A DNA stretch of 64,000 nt from positions 3,081,501-3,145,500 of the forward strand of contig NZ_CP033932.1 of the NCBI RefSeq assembly GCF_003815975.1, given 5' to 3'. A program made the translations under genes and the position numbers. Positions within the stretch are counted from its first letter, which is position 1; the number at the start of each line of letters is the position of its first letter. Under the pieces are notes generated by a model, which worked only from the letters and a program-made list of their open reading frames with translations, searched no databases and was not told where the DNA came from. This document shows, one piece after another, positions 52,000 through 61,690 of this stretch. This DNA is from Chryseobacterium bernardetii (GTDB taxonomy: Bacteria; Bacteroidota; Bacteroidia; Flavobacteriales; Weeksellaceae).

Positions 52000-52704
52000 A
52001 TGAAAGATTTAATGGGCCAAGCCATCTGGGATTATTATCATGATGAAAATCCTGAAGACCTGCAGACGGAAACTTCAATCTCTGAATTGGATGAACTTCC
52101 TGTAGACTATCTGTTCAGGGATTTTGAAGATATGAATGACATTGAGCAAAAGGCATTGCAGTTATCCAAAGGGAAAGTTTTGGATATTGGTGCCGGAGCC
52201 GGTTCACATGCAGTGTATCTTCAGAATGATGCGAATCTTGATGTTACAGCTTTGGATATTTCTCCAAAATCCATCGAAGTTTGCCGGTTAAGAGGAATTA
52301 AAAAAGCAATGTGTAGGAATATCCTTGATTTTTCTGGTGAAACGTTTGACACTGTTTTATTATTAATGAATGGTACCGGAATTTTTGAAGGATTATCCAG
52401 AATTGATATGTATCTTCAAAAACTGGCAACATTACTTAACGAAGGCGGGCAGATTCTGATTGACAGCACAGATATTCTTTATATGTTTGACCGCGATAAA
52501 GATGGCGGAGTATATATTCCTGCCGGTGGATATTATGGAGAACTGGAATATATTGTTCATTATAAAGGGCAATCTGAAAATCCTATCACGTGGCTTTATC
52601 TGGACTTTAATACTTTGAAAAATGCCGCTGAAAATAACGGATTTAAAATAGAGAAAGTATTGCAGGATGAAGATTCTTATCTGGCAAAGCTTACCTTGAA
52701 CTAA
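52000..52704 (+). CDS. Class I SAM-dependent methyltransferase
   Basis: 234 residues: SAM motif I VLDIGAGAGSHAVYLQ (about 61-76), acidic loop DVTALDISPKSIEVCRL, and motif post-II DTVLLLMNGTGIFEGLS. The substrate is unknown; a small-molecule type is more likely than a nucleic-acid type. Its promoter ends 4 nt before ATG 52000, so the start is firm and the message should be leaderless; a TTG further upstream at 51979 lies before the promoter -7. It overlaps the convergent hydrolase by 4 bp. Confidence 0.85.
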   Translation: MKDLMGQAIWDYYHDENPEDLQTETSISELDELPVDYLFRDFEDMNDIEQKALQLSKGKVLDIGAGAGSHAVYLQNDANLDVTALDISPKSIEVCRLRGIKKAMCRNILDFSGETFDTVLLLMNGTGIFEGLSRIDMYLQKLATLLNEGGQILIDSTDILYMFDRDKDGGVYIPAGGYYGELEYIVHYKGQSENPITWLYLDFNTLKNAAENNGFKIEKVLQDEDSYLAKLTLN

Positions 52705-53243
52705 TTTAGATAATTTGCTGTTTTAATTATATCGGCATAATAGAACTTCAAGGCAGAAAGAAAAGCGGTCTGAACGTCTTCTGCCTTGGCTACTTTGTTA
52801 TCGATCTCCAAGTCTCTGGTAGCACAGGCATCACCAATAATTTCAATTGGGAATCCAAAATCTTTTGCTGCTCTGGACGTTGCATCTACGCACATGTGAG
52901 TCATCATTCCGGCAATAACCAGCTGTTCAATATGGTTGGCTTTTAAATATTCCAGTAAGCCCGTTTCCTGAAAGCTGTTAGGGTAATGCTTAATGATCAC
53001 TTTTTCATTAGCTTCAGGTTTTACCAGATCATGGATTTCTACACCATAAGTATCCGGAATAAAGAAAGTAGCTTCCGGTTGTGCTGCAATATGCTGGATG
53101 TGTACTACAAGATCATTGTTCTTTCTGAATTTATTAAGGATAGTTCTTGCATTTTGCCCGGCTTGGATACTGTTTACCAACTCCATATTCCCGTTTGGAA
53201 AATAATCATTCTGAATGTCAATTAATATTAATGCTTTTTTCAT
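52701..53243 (-). CDS. Isochorismatase-like cysteine hydrolase
   Basis: 180 residues of the isochorismatase/nicotinamidase superfamily. The catalytic triad is visible: Asp in ALILIDIQNDYFP (residue 9), Lys in the KHYPNSFQET segment and Cys in GMMTHMCVDATSRAAKDFGF. Enzymes of this group hydrolyse nicotinamide, isochorismate or related amides. It is divergent from an HxlR-type regulator with a palindromic operator between the two, a regular arrangement for redox- or aldehyde-responsive genes. Confidence 0.88.
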   Translation of the reverse strand: MKKALILIDIQNDYFPNGNMELVNSIQAGQNARTILNKFRKNNDLVVHIQHIAAQPEATFFIPDTYGVEIHDLVKPEANEKVIIKHYPNSFQETGLLEYLKANHIEQLVIAGMMTHMCVDATSRAAKDFGFPIEIIGDACATRDLEIDNKVAKAEDVQTAFLSALKFYYADIIKTANYLN

Positions 53244-53276
53244 TTTGTAAAACTTATTTTTGTATTATTAAAGGTT

Positions 53277-53284
53277 CAAAGGTA
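53277..53284 (-). promoter_or_regulatory. -7 element for the isochorismatase-like gene
   Basis: TACCTTTG on the minus strand, 33 nt before ATG 53243. Confidence 0.6.
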
Positions 53285-53324
53285 GAGATATTGATGAGGG
53301 AAATCAAGTATGTACCGAAATGTA

Positions 53325-53346
53325 ACTTACAGACCTATAGGTAAGT
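53325..53346. promoter_or_regulatory. Operator candidate ACTTAC-N10-GTAAGT for the HxlR regulator
   Basis: Inverted repeat ACTTAC (53325-53330) and GTAAGT (53341-53346) with a perfect inner palindrome ACCTATAGGT (53333-53342). It lies between divergent genes, as expected for an HxlR-type repressor site. Confidence 0.6.
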
Positions 53347-53371
53347 ATTGTTGAAAAACAGCAAGATAAAA

Positions 53372-53704
53372 ATGAAAGAAAATAAAAATTTAACACTTTG
53401 TTCCATAGATTATGCCTTTAAGAGATTAGGCGGTAAATTTAAAGGAAGAATTATCTGGGCACTTTACCATCATGGAGTATTACGGTATGGTGAACTGAAA
53501 AAATCCATGAATGATATTAATACCAAAACTCTGACTTTGTCTCTCAAAGAAATGGAGGATGATAACCTTATTGAAAGAACCGTGTATCCAGAAGTTCCAC
53601 CTAAAGTAGAATATAAGCTAACAGATGGAGGGAAGAGAATGGCTCCGTTTATTTTATATATGAAAGAATGGGGTGAAGAACAGATTGAAAAGAATAACCC
53701 ATAA
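53372..53704 (+). CDS. HxlR-family transcriptional regulator
   Basis: 110-residue winged-helix DNA-binding protein. Near its N-terminus a single Cys (LCSIDYAFKRLGGKFKGRIIWAL) could serve as a redox or electrophile sensor, as in HxlR/YodB proteins; the wing carries KVEYKLTDGGKRM. ATG 53372 is preferred; an upstream TTG lies next to the operator. It probably represses the divergent hydrolase gene through the palindrome at 53325-53346. Confidence 0.9.
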   Translation: MKENKNLTLCSIDYAFKRLGGKFKGRIIWALYHHGVLRYGELKKSMNDINTKTLTLSLKEMEDDNLIERTVYPEVPPKVEYKLTDGGKRMAPFILYMKEWGEEQIEKNNP

Positions 53705-53706
53705 AA

Positions 53707-53737
53707 AAAGACTGCAAAACTGCAGTCTCTCTTTTTT
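53707..53737. terminator. Bidirectional terminator between hxlR and metG
   Basis: AAAGACTGCA / TGCAGTCT stem, 4-nt loop, T run on the plus strand and A-rich side towards metG. Confidence 0.8.
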
Positions 53738-53750
53738 ATCTTTATTTCAA

Positions 53751-55787
53751 TTATCCGATCTCAATACCGTTTTCAACATTGCTGTCATCCGGTGTTACAA
53801 AAGATAATTTGCCATCAGGTTTAGTCGTTAATAATAGCATTCCCTGAGATTCAATTCCTCTGATCTTTCTTGGAGCAAGGTTTAATAAGATCATTACCTG
53901 CTTACCAACTACTTCTTCAGGTGTGAAGCTTTCTGCAATTCCTGAAACCACAGTTCTTACGTCTACTCCAGTATCTACAGTAAGTTTAAGTAATTTATCT
54001 GCTTTTTCTACTTTTTCAGCTTCTAAAATGGTTGCTGTTCTAAGATCTATTTTAGTAAAATCATCAAAAGTGATTTCTTCTTTCATTGGGTTGGCGTTAG
54101 GGTTTGTTTTCTTATTGTTTTGTTTGGTATCTTCAAGCTTTTGGATTTGAGCTTCAATTACGCTGTCTTCAATTTTTGAGAATAGAAGAGATGCTTCATT
54201 GATTTTGTGACCGGTTTCAATTAAAACAGATTGCGTTTCAACATCATTCCAGCCTTTCTTTTCAACATTGAACATGTTCAGTAGCTTCTCAGAGCTGAAA
54301 GGCATGAATGGCTCACACAGTTGAGCTAAAGCAACAGCAATCTGAGCTCCTACAAATAAAGACTGAGCTGCTTTCTCAGGATTATCCTTAATAGTTTTCC
54401 AAGGCTCCTCAGTCTGAAGATACTGGTTTCCGAATCTTGCAAGGTTCATTAATGCAGATAAAGCATTTCTGAATTCATACTTATCAAGGAATTCTGAAAT
54501 TTCATTTGCTGCTTTATTGATCTCTTTTAATTCCGGACTGTTAACATCTCCCTGAGGTACAACTCCGTCATAATATTTATGAATAAGTACCGCAACTCTG
54601 TTGATGAAGTTTCCGAAGATTCCAACCAATTCAGAATTGTTCTTCGTCTGGAAATCCTTCCATGTAAAGTTATTATCTTTAGTTTCAGGAGCTGATGAAA
54701 GAAGAGCATATCTTAATACATCCTGTTGTCCCGGGAAGTCTTCTACATATTCGTGTGCCCAAACAGCCCAGTTTCTTGAAGTTGAGATTTTATCATTCTC
54801 AAGATTCAGGAATTCAAAAGCAGGTACATTTTCAGGCATAATATAATCACCATGTGCTTTCATCATTGATGGGAAGATGATGCAGTGGAACACAATATTA
54901 TCCTTTCCGATAAAGTGTACTAAATCACTGTTTTCGCTTTGCCAGTAATCTTTCCAGTCTTTTCCGTTTTTCTCAGCCCATTCCTTGGTGAAAGAAATAT
55001 ATCCGATCGGGGCATCAAACCAAACATAAAGAACTTTTCCTTCTGCATTCGGAAGCGGAACCGGAACACCCCAGTTTAGGTCTCTGGTCATTGCTCGTGG
55101 CTTTAGCCCATCATTTAACCATGATTTAACCTGGCCGTATACGTTAGGTTTCCAGTCATCTTTATGGCCTTCAATGATCCATTCGTTTAAGAAATCCTCG
55201 TATTCATTAAGTGGCAGATACCAGTTCTTTGTTTCTTTAAGAATAGGAATATTTCCGCTAAGCATAGATTTCGGATTAATCAGTTCAGATGGAGAAAGGG
55301 TTGAACCACATTTTTCACACTGGTCACCATAAGCATTCTCGTTGCCGCAGTTTGGACAAGTTCCTACAATATAACGGTCTGCAAGGAATTCTCCTGCCTG
55401 CTCATCAAAATACTGCTCAGAAACCTCTTCCGTAAATTTCCCTTTTTCATAAAGAACCTTGAAGAAATCCTGGCTGGTCTCATAATGCTTTGGAGAAGTT
55501 GTTCTGGAATATTCATCAAATGAAATTCCCAGATCAGCAAAAGATTTCTTAATAATCCCGTGATATTTGTCAACGATATCCTGAGGAGTAACTCCCTCTT
55601 TTTTAGCTCTTATGGTAATAGGAATACCGTGCTCATCCGAACCACAGATAAATGCTACATCTTTTCCTGATCTTCTTTGAAATCTTGCGTAAACATCCGC
55701 AGGAATATAAACACCTGCCAAATGTCCTATATGAACCGGGCCGTTTGCATAAGGCAAAGCTGCCGTAATCATCTTTCTGTTTGACAT
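53751..55787 (-). CDS. metG: Methionyl-tRNA synthetase
   Basis: 678-residue aminoacyl-tRNA synthetase that charges initiator and elongator tRNA-Met. HIGH-type motif VHIGHLAG, zinc knuckle [24 protein letters not shown]-type loop as [11 protein letters not shown], and a C-terminal tRNA-binding (EMAP II/Trbp111) domain from about 565 ([19 protein letters not shown]). Monocistronic, divergent from the sus locus. Confidence 0.95.
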   Translation of the reverse strand: MSNRKMITAALPYANGPVHIGHLAGVYIPADVYARFQRRSGKDVAFICGSDEHGIPITIRAKKEGVTPQDIVDKYHGIIKKSFADLGISFDEYSRTTSPKHYETSQDFFKVLYEKGKFTEEVSEQYFDEQAGEFLADRYIVGTCPNCGNENAYGDQCEKCGSTLSPSELINPKSMLSGNIPILKETKNWYLPLNEYEDFLNEWIIEGHKDDWKPNVYGQVKSWLNDGLKPRAMTRDLNWGVPVPLPNAEGKVLYVWFDAPIGYISFTKEWAEKNGKDWKDYWQSENSDLVHFIGKDNIVFHCIIFPSMMKAHGDYIMPENVPAFEFLNLENDKISTSRNWAVWAHEYVEDFPGQQDVLRYALLSSAPETKDNNFTWKDFQTKNNSELVGIFGNFINRVAVLIHKYYDGVVPQGDVNSPELKEINKAANEISEFLDKYEFRNALSALMNLARFGNQYLQTEEPWKTIKDNPEKAAQSLFVGAQIAVALAQLCEPFMPFSSEKLLNMFNVEKKGWNDVETQSVLIETGHKINEASLLFSKIEDSVIEAQIQKLEDTKQNNKKTNPNANPMKEEITFDDFTKIDLRTATILEAEKVEKADKLLKLTVDTGVDVRTVVSGIAESFTPEEVVGKQVMILLNLAPRKIRGIESQGMLLLTTKPDGKLSFVTPDDSNVENGIEIG

Positions 55788-55807
55788 TTATAGTAAAGTT
55801 TTGACTG

Positions 55808-55815
55808 CAAAGATA
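55808..55815 (-). promoter_or_regulatory. -7 element for metG
   Basis: TATCTTTG on the minus strand, 20 nt before the metG ATG. Confidence 0.6.
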
Positions 55816-55893
55816 AGAATTATCTCTTGAATACCGCTTTTTGTGGAGTTATTATGATGAAGCTTACCATTTTTCAGCAATGAATATGAATTT

Positions 55894-55915
55894 AAGTTAA
55901 ACGAATGTTTAACTT
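55894..55915. promoter_or_regulatory. Palindrome 1 upstream of susC
   Basis: AAGTTAAAC - GAAT - GTTTAACTT, a perfect 9-bp inverted repeat; regulator-site candidate. Confidence 0.5.
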
Positions 55916-55934
55916 TTTGTTAATGTAAGACAAA

Positions 55935-55953
55935 TAGTATGCATAGCATACTA
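55935..55953. promoter_or_regulatory. Palindrome 2 upstream of susC
   Basis: TAGTATGC - ATA - GCATACTA, a perfect 8-bp inverted repeat; regulator-site candidate, different in sequence from palindrome 1. Confidence 0.5.
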
Positions 55954-56121
55954 TCGTGTAAAATATTGAGGTGTATAATTTTAACTAAAAACGGTTTCGT
56001 AATATACATAATTTTATTATAATTTATATTAAAATTATGATAATTCTAATTTTTTTTTAAATTGCAAGCATGGCTCCAAGCCAGATTTAGACTGAAAAAA
56101 CGAAACTATAAAAATAAAATT

Positions 56122-58899
56122 GTGAAGAATTTTACAACAGTATTAAAAATAGCGCCTGCTTTTTTACTGGCAAGTACAGTAATGCATGCGCAGATCAAAG
56201 ACTCTGCCACTAAAGAGAAAAAAATCGAGGAGGTAGTCTTGATTGGGTATGGTAAGCAGAAGAAATCTGACCTTACAGGTTCTATAACTTCTGTCACAGC
56301 CAAAGACTTTAATGGCGGGGCAACTTCTGCCGGACAGCTAATCCAGGGTAAAACACCAGGGGTACAGGTTACGAATAACAGTGGAGCTCCTGGTTCAGGA
56401 ACAAAAATCAGAATCAGAGGAACATCATCTTTAAGTGGTGAGAATTCTCCACTCGTTGTAATTGATGGGGTACCACAAGATTTTGTGGGAGTAAATGGAG
56501 TTTCAGATCCATTAGCTTTAATTAACCCTAATGATATTGAAACATTTGATATTTTAAAAGATGCTTCAGCTACAGCAATTTATGGTAACAGGGCTTCTAA
56601 TGGGGTTATCTTGATTACTACTAAAAAAGGAAGTGCAGGAAAGTTTAAAGTGAATTTTTCAACGGTAGCCTCAGTTTCAACAAAAATGGGAAATGTAGAT
56701 GTACTTAATGCAGATGAATTCAGAAGTTTTGTAAATGCAAATGCATCTGAAAGTTATAGAAAAAGGCTAGGGTCAGCAAATACCAATTGGCAAAATCAGA
56801 TTTATCAGGCAGCTTGGGGAACAGATAATAATGTTGCTTTTTCAGGAGGGATTAAAGGCTTGCCATATCGCTTATCTGTAGGATATAATGAGCAAAACGG
56901 TATTGTAAAGACCAATTCATTTAAAAGAACCTCTGTAGGTTTAAATATTAACCCTAAATTCTTTGACAATCATTTAAGTGTAAACATTAATGCTAAAGGA
57001 ACATTTACAGATAACAGATTTGTAGATGGTGGAGTAATTAAGGCTGCCACTTATTTTGATCCTACACAACCTATATATGATAATGTTAATGTTGTACCGG
57101 GCAATGGAGGTTACTATGAATGGTTTTTAACAGAAAATAAAAATGGAGTCCTTACAAATAAGCTGAATGGTAATGCAAATGCAAATCCATTATCCATGTT
57201 GAATGCAATTCGTGATGTATCTTCCGTAACCAGAGGATTAGGAAATATTCAGTTAGATTATAAATTTCATTTTCTTCCAGATCTTCGATTTAATGTAAAT
57301 GCTGGATATGACTACACAAAAAGTGAAGGGCATAAAGTGAAAGATGGAAATTATAAAGCAGGCTATGATGACAAAGGTAGCTCTAATTTCTATTCTATGG
57401 AAAAAAATAATAAGTTATTAGAGACTTATTTTAACTACGTTAAGAATATATCTGCTATTAATACAGGAGTAGATATTACAGCGGGATACGCTTATCAGGA
57501 TTTTCAAACTACTATTCCGGGAGCAGTAACTTATAGAGGAACAGGTATCAATAGTAAGGATCTGGATTTTAAGACCCAAAATACTCTAATCTCTTTCTAT
57601 GGAAGAGCAATTTTTACAATAGATAATAAATATGTGATTTCAGGATCGGTACGTAGAGATGGATCTTCAAGGTTCTTTAACGGAACAAGAGATAATGTAT
57701 GGGGTGTTTTCCCTGGAGTTTCTGCAGCCTGGAAATTAAACGAAGAAAGCTTTATCAAAGACATCTCTGCAATCAGTACTTTAAAATTGAGAGCAGGGTG
57801 GGGAAAAACTGGACAGCAGGAACTTCCGGCTTTAGATGGAAACAAACCTAATAACTATCCTGCTTTTGCATCATATAATCCAAGTTACCCGGAAGCGAGT
57901 TATCAGTTTGGAAATCAATACTACTATATGTTCAGACCTGCTAACTATAATCCGAATCTTACTTGGGAAACTACAACAACAAAGAATCTTGGGTTGGATT
58001 TTGGATTTAATAGTAACAGAATCACAGGATCAATTGATGTCTTCAGAAAGGATACTAAAGATCTTTTAGTGTATGCTGATGAAGCTGCAGGAGGATTAAG
58101 TAATGCCAGCTGGCAAAATGTAGGAGATATGAAGAATGAGGGTATTGAAGGTAGTATTACTGTTGTTCCAATTAAAACTGAGAAGACTACTTGGGAGGTG
58201 AGTTTCAATGCTACTCATTATAAGCCGGTGATTACCAAATTGAAAGAGCGTGCTGATGAATCATTCAATATGGAAGTTGGTGGTATTGAAGGAGCAGCAG
58301 GAAATAGAATTCAGGCGCATGCTGTAGGATATGCTCCTAATGCATTCTGGGTGTATCAACAAGTGTATGATGCTAATGGAAAACCAGTAGATGGAGCGTA
58401 TGTAGATAGAAATGGGGATGGTATAATTAATACAAAAGATATGTATTATTATAAATCTACAACACCAGATGCCATTTTAGGCTTCTCTACTAAAGTAACT
58501 CATAAGAACTGGGACTTCTCTTTAAGCGCAAGGGCAGTATTAGGTAATTATGTCTATAATAATGCGGCGTCAAACAGTTCTTTACAGTCTGCATCTACTA
58601 ATGAATATCTTCAGAATGTATTTATGACAGCACCTCAATATAAATTTTCAGTTCCTCAGTATAAATCGGATATTTATGTGGAGAATGCTTCATTCTTAAG
58701 ATTGGATAATATCAATATCGGATATAATTTCGGAGAAATTTTCTCTAAGGGAAGTAACCTTAAAGTATATGGAATGGCACAAAATGTTTTTGTGATCACC
58801 AAATATTCAGGCGTTGACCCTGAGGTTTTCGGAGGGATAGATAATGGTTACTATCAAATGCCTAGAATTTATTCTTTGGGCTTTAATTTCCAATTTTAA
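56122..58899 (+). CDS. susC: SusC/RagA-type TonB-linked outer membrane transporter
   Basis: 925 residues from the GTG at 56122: signal peptide (ending VMHAQ), then the EEVVLIGYGKQKKSDLTGSI TonB box region, plug domain with LVVIDGVPQDF and KDASATAIYGNRASNGVILITTKKG, and a large barrel ending LGFNFQF. It transports oligosaccharides together with the SusD lipoprotein encoded 11 bp downstream. The usual N-terminal CarboxypepD-reg-like domain is absent. Upstream in-frame codons to a TTG at 56062 would add 20 residues that do not look like a signal peptide, so GTG is preferred, with some doubt. A DRNGDG calcium-loop-like segment lies near the barrel end. Confidence 0.88.
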   Translation: MKNFTTVLKIAPAFLLASTVMHAQIKDSATKEKKIEEVVLIGYGKQKKSDLTGSITSVTAKDFNGGATSAGQLIQGKTPGVQVTNNSGAPGSGTKIRIRGTSSLSGENSPLVVIDGVPQDFVGVNGVSDPLALINPNDIETFDILKDASATAIYGNRASNGVILITTKKGSAGKFKVNFSTVASVSTKMGNVDVLNADEFRSFVNANASESYRKRLGSANTNWQNQIYQAAWGTDNNVAFSGGIKGLPYRLSVGYNEQNGIVKTNSFKRTSVGLNINPKFFDNHLSVNINAKGTFTDNRFVDGGVIKAATYFDPTQPIYDNVNVVPGNGGYYEWFLTENKNGVLTNKLNGNANANPLSMLNAIRDVSSVTRGLGNIQLDYKFHFLPDLRFNVNAGYDYTKSEGHKVKDGNYKAGYDDKGSSNFYSMEKNNKLLETYFNYVKNISAINTGVDITAGYAYQDFQTTIPGAVTYRGTGINSKDLDFKTQNTLISFYGRAIFTIDNKYVISGSVRRDGSSRFFNGTRDNVWGVFPGVSAAWKLNEESFIKDISAISTLKLRAGWGKTGQQELPALDGNKPNNYPAFASYNPSYPEASYQFGNQYYYMFRPANYNPNLTWETTTTKNLGLDFGFNSNRITGSIDVFRKDTKDLLVYADEAAGGLSNASWQNVGDMKNEGIEGSITVVPIKTEKTTWEVSFNATHYKPVITKLKERADESFNMEVGGIEGAAGNRIQAHAVGYAPNAFWVYQQVYDANGKPVDGAYVDRNGDGIINTKDMYYYKSTTPDAILGFSTKVTHKNWDFSLSARAVLGNYVYNNAASNSSLQSASTNEYLQNVFMTAPQYKFSVPQYKSDIYVENASFLRLDNINIGYNFGEIFSKGSNLKVYGMAQNVFVITKYSGVDPEVFGGIDNGYYQMPRIYSLGFNFQF

Positions 58900-58910
58900 A
58901 TAAGAATAAA

Positions 58911-60512
58911 ATGAAACTAAATAAAATCAAAATTAAAAATATTGTATTGCCTCTTTCTGCGGTATTTTTATTAACAGCCACTTCATGTGTGAAAGATCTT
59001 GAAAGAGAACCTATAACTGACGTAACTTCCGCCAGTGTTTATAAGGATTTCTCAAACTATAAGAATATTCTGGCAAAATTGTATGGAGGTTATGCTATGG
59101 GAGGCCAGGTTGGTGGAGATGGTGATCAGCCAAATAGTGATATTAATGGAATTAATGGTGGCTTTTCCCAATATACAAGACTACTTTATAACCTGAATGT
59201 TGTTACTACTGATGAAGCGGTAATTGGTTGGAACGATGGTAATCTTCATACCCTTCATAAAATGACCTGGGATTCTTCTAATGAATTTATTGCGGCAATG
59301 TATTACAGAATTTATACTGAAATTGCTTTTTGTAATGAATTTTTGAGAAATGTTACAGATGAGAAACTGGCATCAAATGGTATTACTGGTGATAATCTTA
59401 ATGAGGCAAAGCTGATGAAAGCGGAAGCTCGGTTTTTAAGAGCACAGTCCTATTTTTATGCTATTGATATGTTTGGAAATGTCCCTTTTGTTGATGAATC
59501 TTATATGCCGGGATCAAAAAATCCACCCCAAAGAATAGAAAGAAAAGCATTATTTAATTTTATTGAGTCTGAATTATTAGCTGTTGCTGGAGAGTTAAAA
59601 GATCCGAGAACCAATGAATATGGTAGAGCGGATAAAGCTGCAGCTTGGTCATTACTGGCCAAATTGTACTTGAATGCTGAAGTATATACAGGCACTCAAA
59701 GAAATACAGATTGTATTACTTATTGCAATAAAGTAATTGCAGCAGGTTACTCTTTAAAACCAAAATATGAGGAATTATTCCTAGCAGATAATAATATAAA
59801 TAATCCTGAACAGATCTTAAGCGTAAACTTTGATGGACTTCGTACACAAACAAATGGTGGAACAACTTTTTTGGTACATGCAGCAGTAGGTGGAACAATG
59901 CCTTCTTCTGATTTTGGGATTAATGTAGGATGGGGAGGTATAAGAACCACCAAATCTTTTGTTGGATTATTTCCAACAAACGGAAGTGATAAAAGAGGTA
60001 GGTTCTATACATCAGGCCAGAATCTGGAGATTAATGATTTAGGATCTTTTAGTGATGGTTATGCATTTATAAAATATAAGAATATAAAAAGCAATGGATC
60101 TCCAGGTGCACATACAAATTGGGTTGAAGCTGATATCCCATTGTATCGCTTAGCAGATATTTACCTTATGTATGCTGAAGCAGTACTCAGAGGTGGTTCT
60201 GGTGGAAATCAGGCTACTGCTATTGAGTACATAAACAAATTAAGAGAGCGAGCTTATGGTGATTCAAGTGGAAATGTATCTTCAATAAATCTTAATTTTA
60301 TTTTGGATGAAAGATCTAGAGAATTATCCTGGGAATCAACAAGAAGAAGTGATCTTATCCGTTTCAATAAATTTACAACAGGAGATTATTTGTGGCCATG
60401 GAAAGGAAATGTTAAAGACGGAAAAGCGGTAGAAAGCTATAGAAATCTTTTCCCAATCCCAGCAAAAGATATTATCGCAAATCCTAACCTGAAGCAAAAT
60501 CCTGGGTACTAA
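58911..60512 (+). CDS. susD: SusD/RagB glycan-binding lipoprotein
   Basis: 533 residues. Lipobox TATSCV with Cys26 anchors it in the outer membrane. The SusD fold shows in the N-terminal TPR-like helices (AKLMKAEARFLRAQSYFYAIDMFGNVPFV), ERKALFNFIESELLAV, and the C-terminal RELSWESTRRSDLIRFNKF and NLKQNPGY. It caps the SusC barrel and binds the oligosaccharide, probably maltooligosaccharides given the GH97 enzyme in the locus. Confidence 0.94.
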   Translation: MKLNKIKIKNIVLPLSAVFLLTATSCVKDLEREPITDVTSASVYKDFSNYKNILAKLYGGYAMGGQVGGDGDQPNSDINGINGGFSQYTRLLYNLNVVTTDEAVIGWNDGNLHTLHKMTWDSSNEFIAAMYYRIYTEIAFCNEFLRNVTDEKLASNGITGDNLNEAKLMKAEARFLRAQSYFYAIDMFGNVPFVDESYMPGSKNPPQRIERKALFNFIESELLAVAGELKDPRTNEYGRADKAAAWSLLAKLYLNAEVYTGTQRNTDCITYCNKVIAAGYSLKPKYEELFLADNNINNPEQILSVNFDGLRTQTNGGTTFLVHAAVGGTMPSSDFGINVGWGGIRTTKSFVGLFPTNGSDKRGRFYTSGQNLEINDLGSFSDGYAFIKYKNIKSNGSPGAHTNWVEADIPLYRLADIYLMYAEAVLRGGSGGNQATAIEYINKLRERAYGDSSGNVSSINLNFILDERSRELSWESTRRSDLIRFNKFTTGDYLWPWKGNVKDGKAVESYRNLFPIPAKDIIANPNLKQNPGY

Positions 60513-60531
60513 TTTAAAATATTGCTTAAAC

Positions 60532-61605
60532 ATGAAAAATATATTTAAAATATTAGCAATAGCTTTTATAGGAATGGCACTTATTTCTTGTGAAAAAGAT
60601 GAAGATCAGGCTATTCTTAATGAAACTTCACAAAGTAGCATTTCTGCGGATAAAACAACCATTGTTCTTGATAAGAGTAATGTAGACGCTACCGCTGTAA
60701 ATTTTAAGTGGGCAAAATCAGCTTTTAGTATTTCTGTGGTATCTACTCAGCAGATTGAGTTCGGAATAAAAGGAAAAGGGTTTAAAGACAGTAAGTTAAT
60801 CGATGTTGTGACTTCTCCTTTTTCTATAACCAATAAACAGCTTAATACATTAATACTTAGTATGGGAGGAACCGCAAATGTGGTTAATGAAATAGAAGTA
60901 AGATTTAAGACTGCTGTAGGCGGGGCCAATTTTTACTCCAATGTAATTACACTGCAGGTAACACCTTATATTCTAGGGCCAGTATACAATTATACCGATC
61001 TCTTCCTGATTGGTGATGCTACAGCTGCAGCTTGGGATAACTCTGCAACCAATACAAAATTGTATCCTTTACAGAAAACAACTACTGCTGGGAAATATTC
61101 ATATACAGGATATTTTGCAAAAGGTGGGTTTAAACTTATCAAAACTCCAGGATCTTGGGATGCTCAATATGGAATGGGAGGTGCTGATGGTATACTAAGT
61201 GCAAGCGGATCTTCTGGAAACATTCCGGTAGCTACAGCAGGATATTATAAATTAACCGTTGATACTAATGCGTTAAGCTATACATTCGTGTCAATTCCTG
61301 CTCCCACCACCACATATACTACCATTTCAATGATTGGATCTGCTTCAGGAGATTGGAATACAGATGTGGATATGGAAAAATCAACTTTTGATGCTCATAT
61401 TTGGGTAAAGAAAAATATTACATTGAATTCCGGGGAATTTAAATTCAGAGCGAATCACGATTGGGGAACGAATTGGGGAGTGGCTAAAGAATTTTTTGGA
61501 GTGGCAGATCTTGGAGGAGGGAATATTCCTGTAAGTGAAGCTTTCAAATACGATGTGTATTTCAATGATATCACTGGAGAATTCTCAGTAATTCCAGTAT
61601 TTTAA
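60532..61605 (+). CDS. susE: SusE/SusF-like outer membrane starch-binding lipoprotein
   Basis: 357 residues. Lipobox ALISCEKDED with Cys20. The N-terminal Ig-like domain (about 25-140) has SSISADKTTIVLDKSNVDATAVNFKWAKS, typical of SusE; two C-terminal carbohydrate-binding-module-like repeats (about 150-250 and 255-357) share the pattern LIGDATAAAWD / MIGSASGDWNTDVDM and contain the tryptophans used to bind starch. It should bind starch at the cell surface. 19-bp gap after susD; a terminator follows. Confidence 0.85.
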   Translation: MKNIFKILAIAFIGMALISCEKDEDQAILNETSQSSISADKTTIVLDKSNVDATAVNFKWAKSAFSISVVSTQQIEFGIKGKGFKDSKLIDVVTSPFSITNKQLNTLILSMGGTANVVNEIEVRFKTAVGGANFYSNVITLQVTPYILGPVYNYTDLFLIGDATAAAWDNSATNTKLYPLQKTTTAGKYSYTGYFAKGGFKLIKTPGSWDAQYGMGGADGILSASGSSGNIPVATAGYYKLTVDTNALSYTFVSIPAPTTTYTTISMIGSASGDWNTDVDMEKSTFDAHIWVKKNITLNSGEFKFRANHDWGTNWGVAKEFFGVADLGGGNIPVSEAFKYDVYFNDITGEFSVIPVF

Positions 61606-61632
61606 GTCAATAAAAAATCAAATTAAAAAAGC

Positions 61633-61670
61633 AAAGTGCTGCTTTACCGCAGCACTTTATCTATTTTTAA
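61633..61670 (+). terminator. Hairpin between susE and the GH97 gene
   Basis: Perfect 10-bp stem AAAGTGCTGC / GCAGCACTTT with a 6-nt loop; the following sequence is only moderately T-rich, so it may be a partial terminator that lowers GH97 expression. Confidence 0.7.
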
Positions 61671-61690
61671 AAAGTTAATAAATAGTCATT

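Larger units (their letters stand above)
55788..56121. other. Regulatory region of the sus locus and metG
   Basis: 334 bp, AT-rich. Two perfect palindromes (55894-55915 and 55935-55953) lie 20 bp apart about 180-220 bp upstream of the susC start; the metG -7 lies at the left end. No exact TAnnTTTG was found on the plus strand. Confidence 0.6.
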
